Source: Morella rubra
Lineage: Eukaryota; Streptophyta; Magnoliopsida; Fagales; Myricaceae
DNA length: 64,000 nucleotides
NCBI GenBank assembly: GCA_003952965.2
Contig: RXIC02000460.1
Span: forward strand, 249,339-313,338
Direction: 5' to 3'
This document shows positions 13,192-23,481 of this stretch, one piece after another. The translations under genes were made by a program, and so were the position numbers. Every line of letters begins with the position of its first letter. Positions within the stretch are counted from its first letter, which is position 1. Under the pieces are notes generated by a model, which saw only the letters and a program-made list of their open reading frames with translations, was not told where the DNA came from and searched no databases.

Positions 13192-13527
13192 TCAAGTGAA
13201 CACAGAAGGCAGGCGAGCGATATTGGTCTCGCCTCCGTAAAACAGGCGCTTCCATGTTTTCATATGACCCATTACTTGTTTATAAACACCACCTCTAGCC
13301 GCAGAGATACAAAACACCATGCTCTTCCTCAGCTTCTTTAGTCTCTTCCCAATCTTAACCTTCAACTTACAAATCCTGATTCGCAAAAATGATGGCCGTC
13401 TTCGAGTATCGGCTTGCAAGAGTACTTTATTGATCAAGAACTGTGCTTGCCGATGTTTTTTCTCCTCCGGATCTTCATTGTCGAGCGTCGAGTAAGCGTA
13501 GTGTCCCCTCAGAAGAGCCATTTCCAT
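13192..13527 (-). CDS. Small basic plant-specific protein of unknown function
   Basis: Single-exon protein of 111 residues starting MEMALLRGHYAYSTLDNEDP. I chose the ATG at 13527 because a TATA box lies about 95 bases upstream, giving a short leader; the upstream in-frame extension to 13641 would run through the TATA box and is therefore untranslated. The N-terminal third is acidic (NEDPEEKKHRQAQFLINKV). The centre is very basic (RIRICKLKVKIGKRLKKLRK), and the end reads ISAARGGVYKQVMGHMKTWK then RLFYGGE. No signal peptide is obvious; the basic block could be a nuclear or membrane-surface motif. The layout resembles a family of short uncharacterised plant proteins that I cannot name with confidence. 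No catalytic motif is visible. Confidence 0.65.
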   Translation of the reverse strand: MEMALLRGHYAYSTLDNEDPEEKKHRQAQFLINKVLLQADTRRRPSFLRIRICKLKVKIGKRLKKLRKSMVFCISAARGGVYKQVMGHMKTWKRLFYGGETNIARLPSVFT

Positions 13528-13618
13528 AGATAGATGGTCTGCTGTGAGTGAGAGGGAGTCAATTAAAGAGGGCGATGTAGTAGTGTGATCGCTGAAATAT
13601 ATTGAAGATATATCTATA

Positions 13619-13627
13619 TATTTATAG
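13619..13627 (-). promoter_or_regulatory. TATA box of the small basic protein gene
   Basis: On the minus strand the sequence reads CTATAAATA, 92-100 bases upstream of the ATG at 13527. A transcription start near 13590 would give a leader of about 60 bases. Confidence 0.6.
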
Positions 13628-13639
13628 AGGATATGGATC

Positions 13640-15617
13640 AAGAGATGGTAATGGAGTCATGTGGGACGTCATAGATTGGAGGAGTTATATATGGTGATGA
13701 AGCTGGGGCGCCACGTGCACCAATGTTTGGTTGAAAAATAATGGAGAAAACAAGCTCTTAGCTGGCCTTACATCATGCTGTAAAACTAAACCTACTCTGT
13801 GGGGCAGGATTGCCATTAAAAATCCATCGCTCTCAATAAAATAAAGACAGGCCAGCCGCAGACGTAGCGCCCCAAGTTCAAGCCTTGCATGAACTATACG
13901 TAGTATCTAAAATTAGCAAGCGACCTCATTATATTGAGGTTAATATATTTCTACAGGACCTTCTTGAGGACTTCTTAACATTTAAATATAAAAGGTGAGA
14001 GTCCACAGCCTCGATCCGTTCTGAAATGACACGATCAGAGCTTGCCATGGAAAAATATAGAGAGAGAATTAAGCTGTCGGTTAAATCAGGGTTATTATGT
14101 AAGCCGTGCATGTGATTGACCATATCTACTGGATTGCTACTAAAGAGTCTGCTTAATTTATTTAGATCAATGATAAAGGAACTGGGTGTCGACCATAATA
14201 ACTAATTTAGTCCTAGAAGATAACCCTAGAATATGACATTATTGAATAATCCCAGTTTTCATCTTATTTAATAAGTGAATTATAGAGCAGTTGTACATGT
14301 TCCAGAATCATACAGCTCAAGTAAAACTATGTCATAAACTCATATATATGAAACCAGAGGGCATTTTTCTTTCTGATTTTGTTGGGCTTGGGCCATCGTC
14401 AATGCTGTACTGGAGAGCTCCGCCAAAGTCAAAAGGTGAGCATGCTGCATGACGCCTGCCATAAATAAGACAGACACAAAAGTTTCCACCGGCATGAATG
14501 ATAATTCGTATATCTTATGAAACAAACAAATAAAGTAAGAGAAACTAAGAGAAACATAAGTGTATAATTGTATAAAGAAAGCAAGGGAACATAGGCAACC
14601 CGATACATGTTGGCAATCAGGTAGTTGGGCAGTGGCTTTCCCCAAGAGTCAACTCACCAACGGCTTATGGGGTCTCAGCCTTATAATTGGTATATAGTAT
14701 TCCGAGCCTAATATATTATTTAATAGATGTCATATTTTTTCCGGAAGCTTCCCATCATCCCCGCATCTTTGGCCCGCGAGTTTTCAAAACTACCACAGCT
14801 TTTCATTCGTCAGTGAAATACAACTCACCGCATGCGCGGAAAAAGGGTAAATCTAACGCATGGATGTTGAAGCAATTCTTCACTAGAGTTGGGTCACAAG
14901 TTTCAAGTTTTCTTAAGAAAGATACAGGACGAAAACCACTTTCCACTTTCGATGATTTTCACTGTCCCAACTCCCAAACAAAGGCGAAAAGATGGCATCA
15001 CAGCTAATTCGTAGTTAATATTATCACCAAGAATTTTTATATAGGAAAAGATGACGCTATTGACGTTTTATGACTATAGGAGTTGCGTGCATTGGCGGTA
15101 CATCGTATTAGATATATATATATATAATGAAAGGCACAGCTTAACTATTCTTGTTAATGAATAAACCGTCAGTAGCTAGCTCAGTACTGCAGTCAACTAA
15201 TTAATCTGAGAGTAGGAGTACTCCTGCAGACGATCAATGAAAGTGCGTAGAACCAAAAGCTTCCAATTTCTCAAGTCATAAATACACTACTGGCTAGAAC
15301 ATGCAACATTTCCGTGTATGCTAATTATTTTATATATCAACCGTACGGTACACCAGAAAGGGTTTAGTTAATGCAACCCATGCATGAATATATATCTTGC
15401 TATCGGTAGCTTTCTGCACCTAAAGGCTCGGAATTTGTGGATGCGTCGCCGTCTTAAGCAAGTCGATGTCAGCAATTTTCATTCAACGTTTGGGTAATTG
15501 CGATTGGCGACCGTCAATTTTCACCCAACATCGTCGTCGAATATCGTCGTAACCAAGCATGAGTTGCATGCCTGAATCATTACAGATGGAAAGGTAAGAG
15601 GACGACCCACGGGTAGG
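13640..15617. other. Intergenic DNA with no recognised gene
   Basis: Contains several short open frames (for example 14340-14645 on the minus strand and 14687-15007 on the plus strand) without recognisable family features or splice partners. A TA-rich microsatellite lies near 15112-15126. Confidence 0.5.
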
Positions 15618-15625
15618 GCTGTGCA

Positions 15626-16548
15626 CAGGGGCGGCTCAAAGGTAATCGGTGCCTTAGGCCAAACTCTAAGGCCTTTTTATAATAATTTATAAAATAATAT
15701 ATTTTAAAAATAAAATATTAATAAAAATTAGTTAAAATTATTCTTATAACTTTTTGAAATGCAAAATTATCTATCAAAAAAGTATTATTTCCTAGATTTA
15801 TTAATATATCATTTTCAATTGATAATATTACTAATTCATTTAATCTTTTTTGGTTCATACTCTATCTTAAATAAGATTTTATTAGTTTTAATGATAATTA
15901 AAATAAACACAATGTAAAATAAAATTAAAGTAACAAGTTTAGAATAATAGCACCTAGATAAGAGTTGAGAAGCACTAAAAAATGATAAGAATAAAAAAAA
16001 AATGGTTGAGAGAGGATTTTTGGATATTTTTAGTACTTGACAGATATTGTCTCAAGTATGTTTAAATCCTTTTAAAGATAATTTTTAATTGTTAGTTAAG
16101 GTTTAAATAGCTAATAATATCCAAGGTAAAAAATTTAAATAAATAAAGAGATTACAATTAATATCTTTAAATAAGAAGATTTTTTGAGGTTGAACGGAGA
16201 CTTTGTAAATACCACAAAAAGTGAAAAGTGAATGCTCCTTCAATCAAGGAGATTTGATAGGCCTATTCAATCAATATGCCCTTTACGTTAAGTTTTTGAG
16301 GCCTTAATATTATATTTTCTTAAAATATATAGAAAATTTTAAATTAGGGCCTTTTAAATTTGGAAAAAAGTTAATGCTCTTTCAATTAAGGAGATTTAAT
16401 AGGCCTCTTCAATCAATACACTCTTTAAGGTTAAGTTTTTTAGGCCTTAATATTAAATTTTATTTAAATATATCATTAAAAAAATTGAATTGGAGGCCTC
16501 TTAAATTTTGGAGCCTTAAGCAACCGCCTATAGCTAGAGCCAGCCCTG
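15626..16548. mobile_element. Non-autonomous hAT-family DNA transposon, 923 bp, with intact target-site duplication
   Basis: The left end is CAGGGGCGGCTC and the right end is the inverse of CAGGGCTGGCTC, a 12-base terminal inverted repeat matching at 10 positions. The element is flanked by a perfect 8-base duplication, GCTGTGCA, at 15618-15625 and 16549-16556. CAGGG ends with 8-base duplications are the hallmark of hAT elements. There is no transposase frame, so it would have moved using an enzyme supplied elsewhere. The inside is very AT-rich and contains a diverged direct duplication of about 100 bases (near 16231-16330 and 16373-16472), each copy carrying TTCAAT[C/T]AAGGAGATTT and GGCCTTAATATTA. 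The intact duplication suggests a relatively recent insertion. Confidence 0.85.
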
Positions 16549-16556
16549 GCTGTGCA

Positions 16557-17083
16557 GAAAATTGTGTAAATCCCTCCCGCAAGGCCCCCGATCCCCATTC
16601 GGCATTCTCCCTCACCCTATGGCGTCTCTGCCCTAGCTCACTCTATATATCTCTCACTCCATTACCCCTCGTCGAACTGTTTAATTTCTCTCATCCAACC
16701 ATCACCCTCTCTCTCTCTCTCAATCTCCTCTTTCTCTCACACGCCGCTCTCTCTGGATCTGCCATAGCTGCCAGCCTCTCTCCTTCAATATTTCTCTTAG
16801 TCTGCCGGTCTGTCCTTCAACGCTTGCTTGCTCCGTTCAAAACTCAAAGATATGGTTTAAATCGTCCTCTGGCTTGTTTTAGCTCATATATTTGTGTTAT
16901 ATTTTGGTAACACTGCTATTATTTTTATTTTATTTTTTTATCAATTAGCTCTAATTTTTGCATGATTGATCCTTTTTAGCTCATATGAGGCACTGTTACA
17001 TGACATGATCTAACATTGGATTTTTTTTTTTATTCTTAGGTAGTGACTAATTAGCAATTACTCCTAATTCCTTCTTATAGTTA
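16557..17083. other. Pyrimidine-rich intergenic stretch, possible old promoter/leader
   Basis: Contains a CT microsatellite near 16707-16722 and GC-richer DNA at 16560-16830 of the kind often seen in plant 5' leaders. No coding exon follows it before the LTR at 17084. The long plus-strand frame 16374-16910 crosses the hAT right boundary and is not a gene. Confidence 0.4.
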
Positions 17084-17722
17084 TGTAACACCTTGGACCC
17101 AAACTCCAAATGAAAATATTTCCGTATAAAATAAGGCTTTTCACTTTGGCTAATCAATTCTCTATGTCCCAATATTTAAAAAACTATTTATTACAACATT
17201 AGCAAAATATTCATAAACAGTCAAATACCCAAAAATTATCAATTCTAAAAATCTTAGTCTGAAATTTACATTATCATATTCAATATTTTCCAACTAAGAC
17301 GAAGGTCTTTCAAAAGAATTACAATAAAACTTCTCAAAAATTAATCTCAAAAAGTACTATAGATATGAAAATAAGTGGTAAGTTACAACTAACTCAGTAA
17401 GTAGAATTAATAGGGGTTGGGGAAAAGACAATTTTATTACAATAACCGAAATAACAAAAATGCCGTGAGTCATACCAAATCCAAAATACAAGTCACCAAA
17501 ATCATATTATAAATCCAACATTTTCAAAATTAAAGAATTTAATTCTCACAATAACTCATTTCCAAACCAGTTTCCAAAAGAATTTAACATTTGTGCACTT
17601 ATTTCTACAACACAAGAATTTCATAAAAATCATATTGAAGAACCACTTACCTCAACCTCTTAATTCAACCTTAAACCTTCTCAAAATACTCACTTAACAC
17701 ATTTTCAGGTTGGGGTGTTACA
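17084..17722 (-). mobile_element. LTR retrotransposon long terminal repeat (minus orientation) with adjacent polypurine tract
   Basis: The ends are TGTAACACC at 17084 and GGTGTTACA ending at 17722: short inverted TG...CA ends typical of LTRs, and the TGTAACACCCC start is typical of plant Ty3/gypsy elements. Read on the minus strand, the bases just upstream of the LTR (17723-17740) are TTTAAGGAGGAGATAT, a good polypurine tract, so this is the 3' LTR of a minus-strand element. Almost no internal sequence follows; the foldback repeat begins within about 25 bases. No 5-base duplication is visible, as expected for a truncated element. Confidence 0.6.
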
Positions 17723-17760
17723 ATATCTCCTCCTTAAAAGAAATGGGAAAAGAAAAAAAC

Positions 17761-19815
17761 AAACAAAAGAAATCTCTGATATTGACCCAATCAATATAAT
17801 GGCTAGTGCTGCTGAAAAAGATTTTCATAAACCAAGTTGGGGAAGTCCAGACTTCTCCGAGATCTCCTAAGGTTCCCAAGGCCAATAAGAGTTTTTATTT
17901 TCACGACTATGTCAAGATCCTCATGAAGTTAAGTTATCCGCAACCAACAAAGAGTTTTATTTTTTATTTTTGGGCCCAGGGTGCCCTGGGCTCAAAAGAG
18001 TATAGCCTTGGTTGTCCTAGGCTCAAAAAAATATAGCCCAAAACGTTTCGGGCCTAAAATATAATGTAAAAAAAACTCATGCATCTCGAAACTCGACCCC
18101 AAGCCCAACCCGATTAGCCTAACTAGCTCGGCTTTAGGGGCAGTCAAGGTTGGGTTGCAGATCTCTTGTCCTGATTGCTTCGGGTTTAGGGTCGGGTCCC
18201 AATTTGCTCAACCCTACGCAAGGAACGATCAAGGCCCAAGGGGATTCGAGGGAGAGTCCATTTCTAATCTCTTTCTTTTGATCGTTCCTTTTTCGAACAC
18301 CGTAGAGAATGGATCAAAATCCTTCATATTAAGACTTTTGCGACAAAGATTTTTAATTCGGGTTAATGTTATGTTGGTATTAATTAAGCTTATAGTCGTT
18401 AAAAGTCTAAAACACAAGTTTATAAGTTCATCTCATCTAGCCCGACCAAGTCAAAGTCATGATTTAAGCCTTCAAGGCCAGATGTTTGAGCCCATCGGGT
18501 TGATGGTTGATTTTTTTATTGAGATTGGGTCTGATAAGTTTTAAGCTCGACCCAACTGCAACTACATGAATTTTATGGGCCAGAGACCCATTTTTTGTCT
18601 TCCAAACGTTAAAGGCAGTGAAGCCCGTCGTTTCCCCCTTTTGGTAGATCGAATGCATGAGGGATATGGGCTAGGTCGGACGGCTCAACGAATGACAAAC
18701 TCTTTCTGTACCCGATCCAACACACTTAAATTATCGCGACGTTACGGAGGAGAAACGGACATGAAGCCAGCAACAATTCCTAGTCTGTTCCTTTACGGTC
18801 TGTTAGAAAAATCCCACGAATCAAACACTGAAACCTAAAGAAATATTTCAGCAAAAAAAGAAACCTAAAGAAATAATTCCAAAAAAAAAAAAAAAAAAGA
18901 CCCAAAGAAAAATAAACCACGCAGTAAAGGTCATAAAAGCGCAGATATTGGATTTTTGTTGGCTCCTCGAAAACCCTTTTGGCTTCTCATTTCATTGGTG
19001 ACCTTGCAATTCGTACGTGAGTATTTCAAACTGCGTTGTGTATTTCACAATAATCTATTTACCTTTTTCTAATTGTTTGAATCTTATGTCATTGTCGATG
19101 CAAAAAGTGAAAAGAATTGTTTATTGGGTCAGTAAGTAATTTAGGGTTTCGATCCAGAGTGGAACGAAGGTTGGTCTTTTTTCCATTCGGGTAGTTTGTT
19201 AGTGAGCTGAGATCTACAGCAGTTGGTTAGATTGACCGAAACCGTTAATGCAGGGAAAAATATGTGATTGTAGGCATTAGGATGGAATTCTTTTTGGGTC
19301 GTGAGAGTTACGTTGTACTATTTCTCTTTATGATGGTATATTTTTCGTGGGTGTCTTTTCCTGCCTTCTGGGTTGGATTTATTTCAGACATCGACCAAGG
19401 TAACTTGGCTAACCCATGCCCTCTGTTCCTCCGTAGGTTGTTCTCGTTAATATTCTGTCTTCTGTTTTATAAAAAAATTTAAGTTTGTTTGTAGGAAACT
19501 TGTTTTCTTGCTGAATTTTTACCTTTGCTGTTATTGTATGAAATGCTGTGTCTCCCGACGAATGATTTTTTTTTTTTCATCAACTTAACTTCATATCGAA
19601 AAAAATAAAAACTCTTGTTGGTTGAGGATAAATTAACTTCATGAGGATCTTGACGTCAGTCATGAAAATAAAAACTCGTGTAGTTGTTGACCTTGGGAAC
19701 CTTAGGAGATCTTCGAGAAGTCTGGACTTCCCCAACTTGGTTTATGAGAATCTTTTTCAGCAACACTCCCATTAAATTGATTGGGTCAATATCAGAGATC
19801 TCTTTTGTTCATTTG
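17761..19815. repeat. Foldback structure: about 211-216-bp inverted arms around a 1.6-kb spacer
   Basis: The left arm (17761-17971) is the reverse complement of the right arm (19600-19815) over its whole length at roughly 85-90 per cent identity by eye, with small indels. Shared blocks include CTCTGATATTGACCCAATCA, ACCAAGTTGGGGAAGTCCAG, GATCTCCTAAGGTTCCCAAG and GTCAAGATCCTCATGAAGTT. The arms differ enough to be old. They could be the long terminal repeats of a Mutator-like or foldback transposon, or an inverted duplication. No transposase was found in the spacer (17972-19599), which has only short frames, a poly-A tract near 18880-18899 and GGGC/GCCC-rich sequence at 17970-18050. Confidence 0.8.
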
Positions 19816-20404
19816 TTTCCACTTGTGATAGAGCTTACCCGAAGTGAGTATAAACAGAGTAAGATTATTCTGTTATAATATTGAATTGGTAGAGATATAG
19901 CATTTTGTGATTCGATCAAGATAATTATCAACTGTTCTTTGAAAATTTCAAGGTAATGTTGTATTTCAACTTTAGTATATGATATCTAGAGGTCTAGAAT
20001 AAAGCATACTAGTGTTAGAAAGTTCTTGATTTAGTTTTTCTGGCAAACTCAGTTCTGTAACCTCAATCCTCTTCATGATTTTGAAATTAGTTCCTGCTTT
20101 GACCCATTTTTTGCTGGGTTAACTAATGATGAGTTGAGCTCTTGCTTCAGGGCTTGAGGCAAAGATTAGGCAGGTTGAGCTAGGTTAGGGTTTCATAGCT
20201 TGGGCTGGTTTCCACATGCTTTCATTTTGTATTTAAGTCGAAGCAACTAACCTATTCATGTGGATTTCAGTAAATGAGATTTGGCATTGGATAGTACAAT
20301 ATTTATGACAGTAATTTGCTTCATACCTTTTCTTTTCTTCCCAACTCCCCCCTTTTGGACCCTTCCCCTCCCCTCACTCCCCACATATGGGTGGTGCTAT
20401 CTAT

Positions 20405-20735
20405 GGTGATGTTTGGCAATCAAAAATTTTAATAATTGTGAGTTTCTAAGAGAAAATTTTGAGAGTTTGACTTATATGGGGGTTTGTAAAAAGTTGGTGA
20501 AAAAGTTTAAGAACGTTTGATTGTAAAATGATTTTTATTGAAGTTTTTTAAAAAGTAAGGAGAGAGAAGATTTGATGTAGTTTTTTTTTTTTTTAATGAA
20601 AAAGTTTTGAAGTTGGTGTGAAAAGGTGTTTAAATTTGTGTGAAAATTTTGATATTTTGTTGTTTGGTTGTGAAGAAATTTTATTTTGAAATATTTTTTA
20701 AAAAAGGTGAAAATTTATTGTCACCAAACATCATC
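20405..20735. mobile_element. MITE-like element with TGATGTTTGG inverted ends
   Basis: TGATGTTTGG at 20407-20416 is matched by its reverse complement CCAAACATCA at 20724-20733. The interior is AT-rich with a T run at 20580-20594 and no coding potential. Size and structure fit a small non-autonomous DNA transposon. The target duplication is unclear, so exact ends are uncertain. Confidence 0.5.
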
Positions 20736-21270
20736 TATATTTACTTGGCTAATAAGCTTTTAGTTTTATAAATCTCATTCTTATCTCAAGCGCCTTCATA
20801 GATGGTTCTTTGTTGAATCCACCAAATTGCCATAGCAGAAGGGTTTGGATGCTTCAGGGTAAAAAGTATGATGTAAAACTCTACTAATAGGATGATTTGT
20901 TGACAGTATTTTTTCAATCCCTGACTGTAAGTAAAGGACATGGGAAGCTGATGTTGTCAAGTAACAGAGAAAACTGTGTATGTCTTGGAGGGTATACGTC
21001 CTCAAACTGTGAATATCAACTCAGTTTTCGATTGACACCATATGAAGATGAAAAAAATTTTATCACTGAATGAAAAGCCACTTTATTGCAACATATGCAA
21101 TCACATACAGTGCTGCTTAGAATTATGTGGTTTCTTCTGAGTAAACCTATTTATTTTGTATCATTGACCAATATTTTCCCAATTCAATATATGATTGGTT
21201 TTCCTTTCTTGTTTGCAGGGAAAAATTCTAGGACCAGTGTAAAACTGCCATTTAGATCCAGTTGTGGAAG

Positions 21271-22611
21271 ATGAACCAACAGAGTCAAAAGACAAGTTCC
21301 TTATCTCCTGCTGACCTCCCTGTGAAACGGAAACGCGGACGACCACGTAAGGATGAAAATTTGTTTCTGGGGAAAAAGAAGTCCGCAATGCCTCCATCTG
21401 ACAGCACGAGGAAAAATAAAGAAAGTGCAGATACAAGTGGTGATGCAAACGGTGACATGGTGGGTCAGGTGGTTACTGGTGTCATTGAAGGTTCATTTGA
21501 TGCAGGATATCTTCTTAATGTTAAGGTAGGCAACACAGACACTCATTTGAGGGGTGTTGTATTTCTTCCAGGGCGGTTCACTCCAATTACCCCAGCAAAT
21601 GATGTTGCTCCACATGTTAAGATGCATAACAGAAAGGAGATCCCAATCCCAATTCTCAACCCACAGACCCAGCTTCATAATTCTGTTTTACCAACAGAAC
21701 AGAGTAGTGAGCAACCTACTGAGCTCAAGACCCATGCACCTGAACTTTCAGAGCAACTTCCTTCGTCTAAGACTCAGACTGCAATCCCAAATGCACCTGA
21801 GAACCAGTCTGCCTCTGTTGTGGCACCTCTGGCTGCCGTCTTGCCCAAGAATGATGCAGGTCCTTCCTTGGGGGGAAATGAAGTGCCACAGCAAACTCTG
21901 GAGCCTGTAGTTGAGAGCCTATCTGCCTCAATTATGGCACAGCCGGATCATGATAAGGTTGTTGAACATGATGAGTTTCTGGAGAAAAGTGAAGCTTCCA
22001 CATTGATAAAAGGGCATAATGTCGATGTGGAGGCAGCTAAAGAACCAAAAGCAGAATTGTGTTCTGAACAAGTTATTGACATTGTGCCAGGTGTTGAAAT
22101 CGTTCCTGAAGAGTCTCAAATTGAATGTGAGGCTGTGAGTCTTGACCATAAGCAGAATGATGAAGTGGAAAGCCCAAATCTTGAATTTAACCAAAGTTCT
22201 GTATTTGCTGAACCCAGACTCCCATCTTCAGAACAGGTCAATGCGCCCAGGGATGTTTTGATGGGAGATCAGGCTTCTTCAAAGAAAGATACAGCACAAG
22301 ATATGCAGTCAGAGCTTGCAACCATGACGCCAAGTGGAACTGACTTGTCCCTCTCAAATGGAAGCCCTGCTACTGATCCAGCTAACGTTACCAAATTGCT
22401 GTCACACACTCTACCGCAGGACAGCCGACCTGCCATTTTGCCTGAGGGAGAACTTATTCCATCAGAGTCCAAGCCTGCGCCTGAAGAATCTGTTCTTACA
22501 GGAATTCCTGAACCCCAGATCTGTAGTTCTGAAACCTCGGGCAATACAGAAAATGCTATCAAAGATGGCCTTACACCTACACAAGAATTGGATTCCCCCA
22601 GTAGGACCTGA
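21271..22611 (+). CDS. AT-hook motif-containing protein (At5g54930-like)
   Basis: Protein of 446 residues encoded in one coding exon. A splice acceptor (TTGTTTGCAG ending at 21218) precedes it, so the 5' UTR is split and at least one leader exon lies upstream. The first ATG after the acceptor is at 21271. Residues 18-28 are KRKRGRPRKDE, a single AT-hook that binds the minor groove of AT-rich DNA. Residues about 62-120 form a conserved globular block (VGQVVTGVIEGSFDAGYLLN, HLRGVVFLPGRFTPITPAND) that I recognise from plant single-AT-hook nuclear proteins. The rest is a long acidic, serine/proline/glutamate-rich region likely to be disordered. There is no PPC/AHL domain, so it is not an AHL protein. 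Likely nuclear, with a chromatin or transcription role inferred from the AT-hook only. Confidence 0.8.
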   Translation: MNQQSQKTSSLSPADLPVKRKRGRPRKDENLFLGKKKSAMPPSDSTRKNKESADTSGDANGDMVGQVVTGVIEGSFDAGYLLNVKVGNTDTHLRGVVFLPGRFTPITPANDVAPHVKMHNRKEIPIPILNPQTQLHNSVLPTEQSSEQPTELKTHAPELSEQLPSSKTQTAIPNAPENQSASVVAPLAAVLPKNDAGPSLGGNEVPQQTLEPVVESLSASIMAQPDHDKVVEHDEFLEKSEASTLIKGHNVDVEAAKEPKAELCSEQVIDIVPGVEIVPEESQIECEAVSLDHKQNDEVESPNLEFNQSSVFAEPRLPSSEQVNAPRDVLMGDQASSKKDTAQDMQSELATMTPSGTDLSLSNGSPATDPANVTKLLSHTLPQDSRPAILPEGELIPSESKPAPEESVLTGIPEPQICSSETSGNTENAIKDGLTPTQELDSPSRT

Positions 22612-23266
22612 GAATAATCCGTTTAAGTTTAGGACAGGACAGAAGGCTCGAAGATAGCATCAAGGCTTGAGATATGTAGGCAGTAGTTCCCCAATCCCTG
22701 CGTTGATTAAGATAATTTACTTGACACTTGTTTAGAAGATCAGTCTCTTGTAAGCGACAGATTTTTTGATGGTTTTGTTGTTCTACTTTTGCACTCCTGA
22801 AATTGATGTCCAAGTTGTAATTGTTTCAACATATTGGGCAGAGATCCGAGCTTAAATTTGTCGTTTTTGCTGGTAATAGCTTGTCGGGGTAGAAGCCTGT
22901 AGTTGAGACAACTAATATCTTTTACTTACTGTTGTATTCAGAAACTCCACCCAATGGTTGGATTTTGTTCCAGACCAGCTAGTAATGATATTGCCCGAAA
23001 TATGCCATGAAAGCATTTCTAAATTCTTCTTTCCTCGTTTAGTGTTGTTTTTCTCTTCTTCTTCTTCTTCTTTTTCTTTGCTGTTTGCTTTACCAAATGA
23101 ATCCATTTTGCTAATTGCACCAATTGACTCTTTTCGAGCAATATCTGACATATCAATTACGAACCTTTTTCCTTTCCATTTTCTTCTTTCTTTCAGCCTT
23201 TGTTTTTTTCGGTTTGGGGGTTCGGGTTTTGAATATCAGGGATCACCCTCCCTACCTTAGAGAAAT
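22612..23266. other. 3' UTR of the AT-hook gene and start of the MED21 upstream region
   Basis: Contains the 3' UTR of the AT-hook gene and a pyrimidine tract near 23048-23078. No gene seen. Confidence 0.4.
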
Positions 23267-23336
23267 TGGGCCGTGAAGGAAGACTTTCACGTAATGAATG
23301 GCCCATGTACGTCCTTCGTTCATCGTCGTAGGCCCA
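23267..23336 (+). promoter_or_regulatory. Cluster of three site II boxes upstream of MED21
   Basis: TGGGCC at 23267-23272 and GGCCCA at 23300-23305 and 23331-23336 lie 145-215 bases upstream of the MED21 ATG. Clustered site II elements are TCP-factor sites typical of growth-related housekeeping genes in plants. The motifs are seen directly; regulation is inferred. Confidence 0.55.
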
Positions 23337-23481
23337 ACTATCTATGGATTAAGCTCTCTCGAATTCATTCCTACGACGACGTTCCACTGGCAAGGTAAAT
23401 CCCCTCCCTGAGCTCCATCGTCTTCCCGAACTCGGAACGCCGACCGAGTTTGTCGGTAGGGGGTAAGGTGTCTGGAAGAAG

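Noticed and set aside
14340..14645. 101-codon minus-strand frame
   Set aside because: No recognised family, no promoter motif, and composition equal to the flanks.
16374..16910. 178-codon plus-strand open frame
   Set aside because: It starts inside the hAT element, crosses its right end and target duplication, and runs into a CT repeat. No family features.
21554..22657. Alternative plus-strand and minus-strand frames across the AT-hook gene
   Set aside because: They overlap a 446-codon frame with a clear AT-hook and conserved block, and lack features of their own.
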